From: Pomphorhynchus laevis
Lineage: Eukaryota; Acanthocephala; Palaeacanthocephala; Echinorhynchida; Pomphorhynchidae
Length of the DNA: 64,000 bases
Assembly (NCBI GenBank): GCA_012934845.2
Contig: WNNJ02001911.1
Coordinates: 248,001-312,000, forward strand
Direction of reading: 5' to 3'
The notes under the pieces were generated by a model. The model did not search any database and had not been told where the DNA came from. It saw nothing but the letters and a program-made list of their open reading frames with translations. Below are positions 40,616 through 54,200 of this stretch, in pieces; the stretch's first letter is position 1, and each line of letters opens with the position of its first letter. The translations under genes and the position numbers were made by a program.

Positions 40616-43600
40616 AACAATTTATTTAACAATTGTTTTGAGTGGATTCGATGCTGCGTCCTGCGAAATTCAGAGGTAAATCAGATACCACTCCAGCTCA
40701 ATTTAAACACTGGATTCAAACGTTCGAAAACTGCATCGAAGAAATCGTATCAACAAATGCGTCGCGTCTCCTAATAAACTTCATCTACTCATCAATTATA
40801 TATCCAGCGAAGTGTATGATCTCGTATCTGACTGCGCTACATATGAAGAGGCGAAGCTCATTCTCGAAAAGACTTTTCTAAAACACGCAAATGCAATTTT
40901 CGCGCGTCATCGACTGGCCACGCGAAAACAGAGTAATCTCGAAACTATTGGTGACTTTGTGCGCCAATTGATTTAACTAGAGAAATAATGCGATTTTCAG
41001 GAGGTGACGGCAAAAGTTCATGCTGAAGAAGCGATTCAAGATGCTCTAATATCTGGGCTGAAAGATTCTATTATACGGCAAAAGTTGTTAGAATACAATG
41101 ATCTATCTCTTGACAGGGTGGTAGCAACTGCAAGAACCATGAAAACTGCTCAAAAAGATGCCCCAAGTTTTATATCACATACCTCGGACAACCCAGCGTA
41201 TTCTGCTTCAGCTAAATAGGATTTCAAGCGTCCCGTAGACACTGAAGTACAGGTTAACAACGATTGTTCGGCAGTGACGAGAAATCGCTTCTCTGGACGA
41301 TCTCGGAAGGGTTCTTCAAATGCAGCTTCCGCGGGAATAATTATCACTTACGAACAAAATGTCCGGCGAGAGATCTTTATTGCTACAAATGTGGTAAACG
41401 AGGGTATTTCGGTGTTGTATGTTGATCATCGCAACACTCATGTTCATCGATTGAGAATCCTAACCTTGTCATGACTTGTTCAATGCCAATACATGAATAC
41501 AGTTTTATTTCCGTCAAGATTGGAGATGTTACAGTTTCTGCACTTGTCGATAGCGGAAGTGTACATAATTTCATGTCTACTCATACTCAGCAAAGGTGCA
41601 AGCTGCTCACACATAAATCTGTCGAAAGGATAAATTTAGCGTTTGCCTATAGCAAAGTAAAACAGACGGTCATTGCTTTGTGGATTTGAAAATCGGAAAC
41701 AGGTTCTATAAAGATCTAAAAATTTCAATTCTACCGGGACTATGCTCGCCCTTAATTCTTGGTCAAGACTTTATGAAACGAAATAGAAAGGTGGCTTTCA
41801 CGTACTAGGATGGTTCTTCACCAGAGCAAACTGTACGCGCTACGACTTGTCTAAAAATTACCCCTCCTCTCCTATTCACAAATTTGACAGAAGATCTTCA
41901 TCATATTGCCACTAAGTCTATAAAGCATTCGAAATCTGATTTAAACTTCATCAAACAAGAAATTGACAATCTGCTCAAGTCGGACATAATCGAACATTCG
42001 AATTCTTCACGGAGAGCTCAGGTAATGGTAACGAAATTCGTAAGAAGCAAACGTCGTATGGTCATCGAATCATCAAAATATCAGGTTTCCTCGAAATTAG
42101 ACCTAGAATCTTCGTATTACCAATGTCCCCTCAGAGAAGAGGATCGATGGTACACGGAATTTGAGGCGATATGGCAACTATACCAATACAAACGAATGCC
42201 ATTTGGTCTGACGAATTAGTGGCGGCATTTCATAGAGTTATGACGAGGATTATAAACTAAAATAACTTACATTCAACTTACGCTACATCGATGATATTGT
42301 TGTGGCTGGAGTAAATCAAGGGGATCATGATAAAAACTTAAATAACTTTCGTAAAGTACTTTATAAATATTGCATGAAGCTGAACGAATCGAAATGCATG
42401 TACTCGGTTACGCAATTAAGCTATCTCGGATATCTTATCTCGTATGGGAAACTAAGGCCTGACCCTGAGTGGTTGCTACCCTTGAAACATTTACCTGCTC
42501 CTATTTCAATTAATTCACTCAAGAGAACCTTGGGGCTACTTTCGTACTACAGCAACTGGATATCTACTTATTCTTCTAAGATACGTCCGCTACTTGATGT
42601 CAAATCTTTTCAATTTGATTTCAGTCAAATTCATTGCTTCCGAAAGCCGATAGATGAAATTAGCAATGCAGCCATGGCAGCTATATACGATTATCCGCCT
42701 TTTACTGTTGATACAGATGCCTCTGAATGCGCATAAGCAGCAGTTCTCTCACAGTGTGAAAGACCCGTTGCATTTTTCTCCCGTTCATTAAAAAAGTTCG
42801 AGCAATCGCAGTCGTCAATTGAGCTTGAAGCAGCGGCAATAAGTGAGTCAATACGTAAATGGAAGGATCTACTAATGGGAAGGAAATTCACGATTGTGAC
42901 AGATTAACAGGCCATTTCGTTTATCTTCAATAATTATGGGAAAAGTGGAGCCAAAAACGACAAACTGTGGCGTTGGAAGTTAGAACTATCAAGTTATTGG
43001 TACGAAATCGAATTCAGGCCAGGAAAAATTAACACCGTGGCCGACGCTATATCCCGTCCATGTTGCGCCATAAGTTGTACCTCTTTTAAATATCTACATG
43101 ATAAATTATGCCATCCCTGAATGGCACGTTTAAATTATTTTGTGAAACAGAAATCTTCCGTTCTCAATCGAGGAGATAAAACGACTATGTGCCCAGTGTT
43201 CCGTGTGCTCTCAACTGAAACTTTCGTTCTATCGCCCAAGGCAGATGCCCTTGATCACTGCTAGAAGAGCCTTCGAACGGCTTATCTATTGACTTTGTCG
43301 GGCCTAAACCCTCAATAGACGATGATAAATACTTATTAGTGATCATCGACGAATGTTCAAGATACCCTTTTGTATACCCCTGTCCAGACGTCCCCACAAG
43401 AAGAGTTAGACAATGTCTACAGAATTTATTTTCTATTTTATGTGCTCCCAAGGCCATCCATTCAGATAGAGGCGCTCAGTTCAAATCAAAAGAATTTCGA
43501 GAAATTCTATGGAGTCACGGTACGGTTATCACTCACACTACGGCTTATTATCCGAATAGTAATGGACAATGTGAAATACTAAATGGAGTAATCTGGAAAA

Positions 43601-43690
43601 CGATTCTATTACCTCTTCGATCCGGAGACCTCCCTGAGAGGTCTCCGGACCTCCAAGTGAATAATTACGAGATACATTTGCTTATCTAGA
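40616..43690 (+). mobile_element. Ty3/gypsy LTR retrotransposon remnant, copy A, broken
   Basis: A degraded internal region with, in order, a gag-like start (about 40650), an aspartic-protease-like part (about 41470-41790), reverse transcriptase (about 41880-42450), RNase H (about 42600-43060) and integrase (about 43260-43690). It looks old: many breaks, and no LTR pair that I could identify. It differs in sequence from the Mag-type element at 11-15.6 kb. Confidence 0.75.
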
Positions 43691-45415
43691 CGATACCGTC
43701 ATCTTGAAAATTCATAATCAGAACACGATGCTAATCTTACAAAATTTATGGGAATAGTGAACGATTATGGATTAATTCAAAATGACCAAAAGACCATTAT
43801 TTGGGCCGATCACATTACATAATTAGGCTATTTAATCCAAAATGGACTAATGAGGCCTGATCCAGTACGTATTCGGACACCTATTAATATAGAGCCATGA
43901 CAATCCTAAAGGATTTAAAGCGGATCATCGGGATGTTAGCTCATTATTCGAAACGAGTCATCGATTTTTTCAAAGAAAGTTCATCCTACTCTAGAGACTT
44001 AGGAATTTCCCATAAAATAAAAAGCCGAGAACGCATTCCAATATCTTTAAAATAAAATAACTAAAGCAATTATAATATCTATCAATGAAGGGAATCCGCT
44101 TACTGTCGAAACGGACGCTTCCAGTCATGCAATCAAAGCGGTGTTGTCGCAGAATGGTTACAAGGTGTCGTTTTATTCCTAAACTCTTCGCGACGCGAGT
44201 ATCGATTATTCTGCGGTAGAAAATAACCTTACTGGTGTAGCAGCAATCAAAGCGTGGATACATTATCTGCTTGGACGACAGTTCCGATTGATCACCGATC
44301 AGAAAAGTGTCGCGTATATTGTTTGACAAAGCACACCGAAGCTTTATAAAAACGATAAAATGATTAGATGGCGGATTGAACTAGCCTTTTTAATTATTAC
44401 GACATTATATATCGGTCACGTAAGTTCAATATTTTTGCAGGCGTATTATCTCGCCAGAAAATTTTTGCCGGTGTCCGGAAACTCAATTTAAATAAAGTGG
44501 ATGACTAGTGAAATTTTGCCATCCAGGGATAATTTGCCTTGCCTATTTGATAAAGGTGCGAAACCGTTCCTATTCAATTGATGACTTACGTACTGTCATT
44601 TCCGATTGTAAAATATGCGCTCGCCTGAAATCTAGATTCTACAATGGACTTGTAAGCGTACAGCTTGTACGCATTTGCCACATTAAATAAATTTGTATTA
44701 TTATTAAATCGATCGGAAATTAATTACTAAAAGCCAGCCGCTTGGAGCATATATCAATTGACTTCAAAGGACCTCTTCCCACAAATTTGCTTAATCTTTT
44801 AATTTTTGTTGCAATGGTTAAATATTCTTGTTTTCCAATGGCTTATCCATGTGCTGGTATGTCAACGAACACGCTGATAAGATGTCTTGATAAAATATTT
44901 GTTATGTTCGACACTCCTTCGTTTATTAATTCTGATCGCGCTCGATACACGGAGTGTTCCAGCTTCCGTAGAGAAGGCTGAAGTAGTGTATGGCAATCCC
45001 AATTTCGCTCTCGTGAAGTTACAGAACGGAAGAGAGGTAAATATATCAACCATCATTTATCACAGTACATAAAAGCCAACTAAAACTTAAATATTAATCC
45101 GTCTGATGGAGATGTTCCTTTTAAGCTTTAAACTTTGAATTTGCGTATTAATGATAAACTAAGTGACCGGGCATCGGTGAGCGAATAATTTTATCCACAA
45201 TCAGATAAGTGTTCTAAGGAAATCGATGCTAACCCTGGAAACTTTGATGCAGCTATTTATGATGAGGATACGCACAATTGCAACTAATAATACGAATTAT
45301 CTTGTCATGACAGACCATCTACTACAACTACTATTGATAATACTTGTTAAAAAACTACCCGTGAGGTATTTCGAGCGTTATGAAAACAGAGTACTACAAC
45401 CTGAGTGAAATCGAA
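43691..45415 (+). mobile_element. Ty3/gypsy LTR retrotransposon remnant, copy B, broken
   Basis: Partial internal region directly following copy A: end of RT and RNase H (about 43740-44480), integrase (about 44500-45070) and a following tail. Related to copy A but a separate piece, so either two truncated copies in a row or a rearranged single element. Old, with many breaks. Confidence 0.65.
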
Positions 45416-46240
45416 GAAGTCCCGCGTACCTAAGGGATTATATCGTGAGGAGAATGTAGTAATACTTTTGTACATTACAGGGTGTATTATAATAATGCAT
45501 TTACTCTCTCTAATTGCTTTATTACCATGCTTCAGTGTTTATCTAAATGTTTGATTTGATATTGATGAAGTACATTTTTAAATACTAATGTCCAATTTAA
45601 GATATTTAAATTGTAATAATTAAAATCTAATTATTTTTATCTTATCTCGATTTAAGTACATATGCATGATATTTAACACATCATTTAATTATAAACACAG
45701 TAAGATAAATTAGTGTGCATGTTAAACAGTAAACAATGAGTTAGGGAGGGGTAAATGGCATAGAAAGTTATGGAAGGTACCGTTCAAATTTTCAGACTAT
45801 ATTTAGCTCATATATCCTTTAGTGGTTAATCTACATAGATTACTACTATTTGGAATAATAGGCGATTGGTGAATTGGTCATGTAAAGCTCAAACAAATTA
45901 AGATGAATGATACAAGAGCTGGGTATTCTTGAATTTTTAAAAATTTTAGAAGTGATGATTTTTAGATATAATCAAAAGATAATATTTATGTTAAGAATAT
46001 AGAAAAGAAGCAGTGTTGTGTAGGGGAATACAATGCGCGTATTCGGTGTTCCGATAGATGTTGTCATAAATTATAAAATTCTATCAACAAACTAATAGAA
46101 GACATTAAAAAATTACATTACACTTAAAATAAGTGATATTACATTTGTATAATTTGTAACAATAAAACATTTCATAGGAATAGATAAAATCATAATAAAT
46201 TATTGTTATTATTATATATGAAATAAAATACGAAAAGGAA
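45416..46240. other. Intergenic DNA, no feature
   Basis: Starts with a purine run (about 45445) that might be the 3' edge of gypsy copy B. The rest is AT-rich with nothing recognised. Confidence 0.45.
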
Positions 46241-46244
46241 ATTA

Positions 46245-47425
46245 CAATTAAACGACGCCGCGATCAAATAATTGAAGTCAGTGATGTGACCACATGTTCA
46301 TCTCTAGAATTTGGTTCAGAGAAAGGAGCGTCGAATTGGTTGACGAGAAAACCAATCGAAGCAGACGGGTTCCGTTTATCCCCCTACGAGTTTAGGGACG
46401 CTATGAATGGTCGATATGGACTAACGCATACGGATGCATATGCGCATTGTAGTTGTGGTTCTAAGAATAGCACAGTTTACTCGCTCTCGTGCGGTAGAGG
46501 CGCACTCACAATCATAAGGCATAACCTAATACGTGACACTTTTGCCAACCTCTTGACTGAAGTCATTCAGTGTGTCGCAATTGAGCCCGTGCTGAGTCCT
46601 ATAGATCCCTCTATTCAGTTTGAGTCAGCTACAACTTCACGTGATAGTGAAGTGAGACTTGATGTCGTGTGCACAGGTCTGTTCGGAAGACGAAGCGAGC
46701 GCGTCTTTATGAACGTCGCTGTATTCAATTGTCATGATGTTTCTTATTCTGAGAGATAGTCTTCATCAGTCCACAGCTATCACGAGTCGCGCAAAAGCCC
46801 GTTACCTTGAACGTATTGTAACTGTGAATAGGGCCCAATTCACACCGATAGTGTTTTCCTCTTCTGGAGGCGTTGGAAAGGTCGGAGATTGTGTTCTGAA
46901 GGCAATAGCCAGGATGTTGACCAATAAGCGCGAAACAGATTATGCGACGTGTATCGCACTTATCCGACGAAAGATAAGTTTCTCCCTTGCACGATCAACA
47001 TCTATGTGTCTTCGCAGCCCCCGCTCAGTATTTCACCGGTTAGAGCTAGTGTGAATTTAAAAACACGTAATTAAATTTATAATTTAATTTTTATTAATTT
47101 GTAAATAAATTTTTATTATTAAAATTTAAATATCTTCTTAAATGATGCTAATTGAACCTTAATATTATAGTATGTACTTTATCACTCCATTATGGAATGT
47201 TTAGATAATAAACATAAATATGGCACAATGTCAAAACTTTGAGAAAAAATGACTTTTTAAAAACTTATTTTTTCCAACAAATAATAGTCGTGAGTATATA
47301 TAATGTGTATATTGGCACTTATACAACTTATGCCACAGTATTTAAAAGCATATCCCCTTCAACTGCAAAATTCAAATTTTTAACTTAAAAATATCATTTT
47401 AAATAATTTTTGTAAATTTTGAACA
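46245..47425 (+). mobile_element. Element X, copy 2: post-RT module and 3' UTR
   Basis: Coding remnant 46245-47054: EKGASNWLTRKPI, GFRLSPYEFRDAM, then a Cys cluster (CSCGSKNS...LSCGRGAL), IRHNLIRD, VAIEPVLSP, VRLDVVCTGLFG, SERVFMNVAVFN, then YLERI, FTPIVFSSSGG and SFSLARSTSMCLRSPRS. It is in two frames with a shift near 46740. The RT itself is absent (5'-truncated). About 47050-47425 is a 3' UTR-like segment that recurs alone at 48858-49205. It is the better preserved of the two copies of this module; the 28.8-30.3 kb copy is more decayed. Confidence 0.6.
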
Positions 47426-48857
47426 ATGGACAGAAGCATCTTTGGTATAAAAAAGGCCTTAATGGAAATAACTTTCCAAGTTTTCATATTTTTTATCGAA
47501 TATATCTTAGTCTCTTGGCACCACTTCGATAACATACGACTCACACTCTCGAATACTGGCGAATATCAACGTCCCTATTCATTTATGTCATTTTTTGTAT
47601 TTTATTCAATTTGTATTATCAATTTAAACCTAGGGGAATGCTTACTAAGTGTTATTCTTAATATATACATGCCCGTGACGTTTTACGGCTGTTTCGACCG
47701 CTCATCGAGAAAGAAATATAATATAATCAGAAAATATGTAGTAAACAGTAACCACGGATATAAAATATAACCACGGATATAGTAACCACGGATGTATATA
47801 ACCACGGATATAAAATTATTCTATTCGTTCTGTTCGATTTATTGAGGCAATGAAATATTATCCATCGGAATTTTGTTTGATTATGGACGCCGATTATCGC
47901 TTATGGCAAGATATTTCACGTCATTTACTGCTTGACGTAAAATCCAAAAATGATTAAGGAGCTTACCATGTTTTTGAGCATTTATTTTTTAAGAATATTC
48001 CCTAGTCATTGTCGATTATTGATTTCAACACTATCACTTGGATATCCATCGACAATTTAATACATGGTCGCTAAATCAAGTATCCGAAGCCTAGTTTAAC
48101 CAAAGTACATCCAAAAGTTGCTATCAAACTTTATATGATATGCTACTCAATTGTCTACATGATTTGGTCAAACATCGACCAATCCATTCAAGATCGTCTT
48201 CACCGAGTACACACGGGAATGAATTCACCTGTGTACATGGAAATATAGCTGGTGCAGATTATTCTATTCTCAGTACAATTAAATTATTTTACAAAATCGT
48301 ATGGAATATAGGAGTTGATAAATTGAAAGCGGTCTTTATAGGGTATGCAATACACCTAGCAGATTTACATGACAGTCAGTATCGTGACGCGTTCTAAAAA
48401 TGTCCGATGCCCAAATCTTTAGTACTATGTTATGTAGTTATAATATTGTAGCTTAGAACATATACATTTTGTAGATTACTATGTGACAATTTTAATCATA
48501 CACTAAATTTAAGGACTTTTATAGTTCCTGCGTATTATTCATTTTCTTAATAACCCTCAACAACTTTAAATCACCAGCGAACGCTAGAGTTTTACTTTTA
48601 CGCTAGAGCTTCAGATTTCCCATTAACTCATTGATGGTTGCATTGATAATGCATTGAACGATTAATAAGAAAGAAAATAATTAATACAATTTACAATTTG
48701 TAACTCAACTCTATAACATTTGAAAATATGCAATAACATATAATGTGGAACTCTATCAAACGTACGACTTAAGTGAAATAAGTATTTTTGTTTTAATAAT
48801 TTGCAACAACAAAACATTTATTATAAATAATTACGAAATTATTGCTTTTAGATAAAA
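47426..48857. other. Unassigned DNA with a short minisatellite
   Basis: The frame 47426-47770 (114 aa, hydrophobic) and the frame 48140-48397 have no recognisable content and I do not call them genes. A minisatellite of four TAACCACGGATATA-like units lies at about 47748-47814. Confidence 0.4.
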
Positions 48858-49205
48858 TAGTATGAATTTAAAAACATTGTAATTAAATTTTTATTATTTA
48901 AATTTTAATATATTTCTAAATAATGCAAATGTTACCTTCATATTTTAGTATATACTTTACCACTCTATTATCGAACGTTTGGATAATAAACATCAATATG
49001 GCACAATGTCAAAATTTTGAGAAAAAAATAAATTTTTTATTAAAAATTATTTTCCGAGATTAGTTATGAATATATAAAATGCATATTGTGTCGCTTATAC
49101 AAATCATGTTATAATTCCTGAAAGCATCTGCCTTCTAGTTGCTAAATTCGAATTGATAATAAGAAATATTTTTATATCATTCTCGTAACTTTTGAATAAC
49201 TCTGT
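48858..49205 (+). repeat. Solo copy of the element X 3' UTR-like segment
   Basis: Matches 47050-47425 over nearly its full length (GAATTTAAAAACA start, AATATGGCACAATGTCAAAA, TTTGAGAAAAAA in order), at roughly 75-80% by eye. Probably a severely 5'-truncated insertion. Confidence 0.65.
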
Positions 49206-49229
49206 ACAGGAGTTATTGCGTTGTAAAAA

Positions 49230-49325
49230 TTACCTAGTGCCGAGTGCACTAGATAAAAAACGTTACCTTACCTAGAGTGCACTAGGTAAAAATTACCTTA
49301 TCTTGAGTGCACTAAGTAAAAAAAC
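49230..49325. repeat. Three-unit tandem repeat
   Basis: Three diverged units of 30-36 bp around GAGTGCACTAGGTAAAAA; the GTGCAC core makes each unit partly palindromic. Confidence 0.7.
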
Positions 49326-50085
49326 TAAATGGGAAAGAATTACTGTTATTTTACATTAAAAAGTAACATCAAAAGCTGCTTAGTCCCTGTACCCTATCCT
49401 ATAGTATATACTCAATACTTTTAGAGAAATACATTTAAGAACAATTATTTAACAATTAAGAACAATACTTATAGTAACCAAACCGGAGTTAATTGGCACC
49501 ATGTTATCCACGAAAATCTAAGGAGATGTGCAATTATGAACTTCTTATGAGTTTAAGAATCTAATAATACTTAGTAGTTTACGGTAAAATTTTGAATTTA
49601 CTCTGTCAAAAAGCAAATAGGGATATTGATCCTTATGAATGCAATAATAATAAAGTTTGTACATAATAGCAGAAAACTATGAATGATCATATACTATGAT
49701 AAAACACTTGACAAAATATATCAAATTATTATATTAAAGATTATTATATATTAATTTTATTAAAGATTATTTTATTAAATTTATAATAATCATTTAAACC
49801 CGTAATTTACAATTTACTAAGCGTTCTTTATTAAATTCTTATTCTTGACTGTGAATCAAAGCTATTTTACATCAAAATTGTATTATTGCATCAGTTTAGG
49901 ATAGGGATGGGCAAGCTTGAGCACTTCGGTGGCCATAAGTTCATATTATTCTGATTTGAACGGCCTGGACTAATTTATAAAATGTAGTAAATTTGTGATT
50001 AAGTAAAAACAGACTTTTAAAATAGAAATAAAGGAAATATTTATTTTGAACTTTAACAACGACGTCATCAATATTAACTTGTTCA
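49326..50085. other. Intergenic DNA, no feature
   Basis: AT-rich; nothing recognised. Confidence 0.5.
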
Positions 50086-50087
50086 TT

Positions 50088-50251
50088 TATAGGAACAAAG
50101 GAAAATCAAATCAAATACTAAAGGAATTATTCAATATTTCAATGGCAACTGCCATCATCATCAGAAAAAAACTGCCACTGATGATGACACTTGCCATTGA
50201 AATATTGAATAATTCCCTTAGTCTTTGATTTGATTTTCCTTGGTTCCTATA
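50088..50251. repeat. Long hairpin, 164 bp
   Basis: Arms of about 75 bp (from TATAGGAACAAAGGAAAATC, ending at GATGATGGCAG-type sequence) are near-perfect inverted copies around a very short centre. It would fold as one long hairpin, as a foldback MITE or a hairpin RNA would. Confidence 0.85.
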
Positions 50252-50396
50252 AATAAATATATATACTAAATTCAAGGAAATGGATAACTTAAATATCTTT
50301 TATCAATATTAACATTTATTTCTGTTAAAATTACATTAGTGTGCTACCTAATTTTATGCTTAGGTATAATAAATTAAATACACGAGGAAAATACTT

Positions 50397-50670
50397 ACAA
50401 CCTTTCGGTCATACACAGTGACCCTTTCACTATCTTGAAAAGGGCCACTGTGTTTGATCAAAACGTGCTTTCCTAAAATTTTTTACAACGCTTGGGTCAT
50501 AAACAATGACCCTTTTTAAGATAGTGACCCTTTCATTATCTTGAAAAGGTTTATTGTGAATGACCGAAATGTTGTAAAAGTTTATATTAAAGCACGTTTT
50601 TGTCATACACAATGACCCTCTTCAAGATAGTGAAATGGTCACTGATTATGACCGAAACGTTATAAAAGTT
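50397..50670. mobile_element. Foldback with repeated GACCCTTT motifs
   Basis: Multiple direct and inverted copies of TCATACACAATGACCCTTT and CTATCTTGAAAAGG. The outer ends (CAACCTTTCGGTCATA... and ...ATGACCGAAACGTTATAAAAG) are inverted. Likely a nested or rearranged foldback element; no coding content. Confidence 0.65.
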
Positions 50671-51285
50671 TTTATATATGCATTGTTCTCGTGTATATTA
50701 TTTATTTATTAATTTATTTTTCTAGCTGCGGGTCGGATGAATACGCTCGGCGTTCCGGATCCGTCATACGGGCCGTCGGTTTTCCATACGTGATCTATAC
50801 AATTATTTTAAATTGTTAATAAGCCTTTATCAAATTTTTTGATTCAAAGACATACGTTTATTAATTTTGTCACTTAATATTGATCTCCGAGCATATGATA
50901 AAAGCTTAGACGCGATAATCATTATGGTCCGTATTTCAATGTAAGAAAGACATTTCCGTTCTCTATCATGATGGGCAAAACAATAAATGTCACGAAAATT
51001 TAACAAATAGATCAACTAGACGTTTGATAGGCTTTATAAAACTCAGTTATTGTCTTTAAAATCAACGAATCCCGATGAAAACTCGATAACTTCCGAACCG
51101 ATACTTTTTAAAAATTGACCAAGTTAATAAACAAACTCATACAATAAAAACAAGTAAAATTGTTGCATAATGATTTCATTTTTTTCATTAGCAATGACAA
51201 TAAAATATCAATTTCATTGTGGTTATATTTTATGAAAATAAACATCAAAAACATGCAGTTTTCTAGCAATTCAACAACTGTAAAA
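50671..51285. other. Intergenic DNA
   Basis: Contains a short GC-rich patch at about 50725-50790, otherwise AT-rich; nothing recognised. Confidence 0.45.
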
Positions 51286-51289
51286 TAAG

Positions 51290-54200
51290 TAAGTGGATTT
51301 TTCTCTACTATTTTCGATTTCAGTATGGAGGGAAAACTCCCCTCAAGCGACACTAAAAGTGACTAATATTCCTACCTTCCTCTTAAAGGTTCACATTTTG
51401 CACTCGAGAGAATTCCAAGTAACTAACGTTAGATTTATTAATAGAAAAAATGGTTTTCCAATTCCTGTGGCTTTCGGCCACAGGCCAAGTTAGGAGGAAT
51501 TGCGGCTGGCGAATTCAGCATCCAACCCTTATATGGGGCACAATTTACAATTCACACTTATTGAATCTGACTCGCTAACGTACCCTTAATGTAACAACTG
51601 TCATCGATGGGGACATTTGGCGGCTCGGTGTAATCACCCCCATAAATGTGAGGTCGGTGGTACGACAGATGGACACCCAGATAAGTGTGACAAAAACCTG
51701 TTTGGACGAATTTCTGAGGTGATCTCTCTGCCTGATCATATAAGTGCAAAATTTTTAAGTGCTATCATAAAGAACATCATGGGACGGTAGAGAAAACGAC
51801 AAGCTTTGTGGAGGCATGTGGCTTCACCAAGACGAGCGACAGAATGTTAGAAGCTGATATTATGAAGTTAATAGAATCAAAACACCAAGCCTCGATGACT
51901 CAGTTGGATAATATGACTCAAAGTTTAATGGCAAAATTTATTGAGTCATCAACTTAGTCTGTATCTGCCAAGACCTCCACTAAGAAAGTACATAAATCGA
52001 AAAAGAGAACCGGCTCGATGCAGATTCTTGCTTTTCTAAAGTTAGCCAAGAAGGATCTAATATTAACAGTAGCGGCAGCGGCCTCAACGGGAGATGAAGA
52101 TATTGCCCGTGTGTAAGCGACTTTATCTGGTACAGGCGGAGGCGGCAAGGACGATCTTTCCGCCCCCTAGTTCCGAACTCTTTAACGCAATGGGAAGTAG
52201 TCATGAGCCTTTTTTACTGGATACCCTTCAGTGGAATTAGGGAGGTGCTTCTGCCCGTAGACTTCTATCTTGTGGAGAATCAGATCTTATGGTCCTTCAG
52301 GAGACGCGGTCTATCCGTATCCCCAGGACATTATTCGATTTATCCCAAAGGATATAATCACCTACTTTATCACTTACATACCTCCTCCATACTCCTCTCC
52401 TTCTCAAAATCTTCTAACCTTAGTTAAATGCTCCTTAATGTCCTCCCTATTATTAAACTACTCGTGTCCAGCCATTTCTTGTATAGTTATATCACTAGTT
52501 AAGAACGGTAAGTGCATCATCATAGCCAATGTCTACATCCCGCAGGGGGAGATTCACAAGAAGCGTAACCCCTGGACCGTATTATAAGTAACGGCTATGA
52601 CATGTTACTCGGTGGCTTTAACGACAGAACTGGTTGTTAGACTAATGCAGAAATCCGCAGATCCAGGAAAGATTATCTTATAAATAAACCACCTACGCCT
52701 ACTTTTCATTGATCTACAAAAATTCACTCCTCGACATATTTCTGCTATAATAAGATGTGGTTGTTAATACCCATCTGTACTGAGCAGTCCCGCCAACAGC
52801 TGACCACCTTTCATGACCTAATACGCTGGCAGCTGGAGGAAAATACGTTGCTTAGGAAAAGTTTCCACTTTGATCCTATTAGAGTGACCTTCTTTCAGCC
52901 AGCTGTCCAACTCTTCCCCAGTATAGGGAATGAGAGTTTGACAAAATTTAATTTCTATCTATCTTCGCAAGTTACCGGGATCCTTTCTATTACCTTTAAA
53001 GGCCTCATTTACGATCCTATTCCAACAAAACTCAAGGTCTTAATAAAAATGTTGCACCTTCCTAATCTCTCTGCTTCCTTCAGATAGGTTCACTCGAATG
53101 AATACTGGAGTTATAGATATATGCTCCAACTGAGAAGGGACAGGATGAGTATTGCTGGTCTTGATTCCTCTCAGGCTTCCTTATGGAAGATGTTCAAGAA
53201 GGATAAGTTTGTCTGCTGGCGGGAGAGGGTATCGGATTGGATTGGAAGCGTATACGTTGATAGAGTTTTGGAGGAGTCACTAGCCCTACATAATTATGAA
53301 GCCACGCTTTCTACCCCGGGCAATCCCGACTTGGGGTGACCTCAGGAGCAGGGACTTATCTGTTAGAGTTATCCTTAACTCCTGTGGGCCCACTTTCGCG
53401 CATCTCCAAATCCGTCGCTATACACTCTTCTCGAGTGTGTCAAATTTTGACAGTCGATCAAAGAAGTGAAGTGGCCGTCACAATGCTTTTAACCTCGCCA
53501 TCAACTGTAGCCGACGTATATTTTTACTGAAGAAATAAACGGTTTCATGTCCCAAAGACCTGATGCCCATTTCGATTCCAAATTCCCTCATCTCCATCTA
53601 CAAAAAAGTGCTTGCGCGTAGAATGCGCAACCATTTAAGTATATGTAATTTAATCATGCCGGGTTTACACGGGTTTGTCAAAGGTCGTTCGGTCCATTCA
53701 GCAATTGGTGAAGTGCACCAGTTTTGTCGGGATAACAGTCATCAGTTTGCTGTGGATGTTTTTCTTGACTTCTCTGCTGCATTTGACCGCATTTCAATTC
53801 CCTTTGTTATCTCCTCTCTCAGGTCTCTTTGGTTGCATGCGAAAATTATTAACAGAATGGAGAGATTGCTATATGCCAAGTGATTCTTCTATGAAGACAA
53901 CCCTGATGCACATCATTTCTAACCTATTACATGTGTGCCTCAAGGCTCCCTACTTTCTCCTGTCCTATATATTACTGCCTCCATTATATTTTTAAAATAT
54001 TTAGCACGATCAACATCTCGTGGTATACGCTGATGATATCACATCCCTGTTTTGTGGACGCAGGTGCAAATATGTAGTCTCTGACATCAGGTTTTTTTTT
54101 CAAGATTAAAAGACCAGCTCCCCCGTTCCAATCTTATTTTAAGGTAGTCGTCAAATAATCACAGGTAGTCGTCTTTCATGGCGACCCTGCCACGAAAAAT

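Noticed and set aside
40560-45600. LTR pair for the degraded gypsy remains
   Set aside because: I compared the flanks by eye and found no matching pair.
47426-47770. A 114-aa hydrophobic frame as a host gene
   Set aside because: No domain, no splice context, embedded in repeats; hydrophobicity follows from AT-rich codons.
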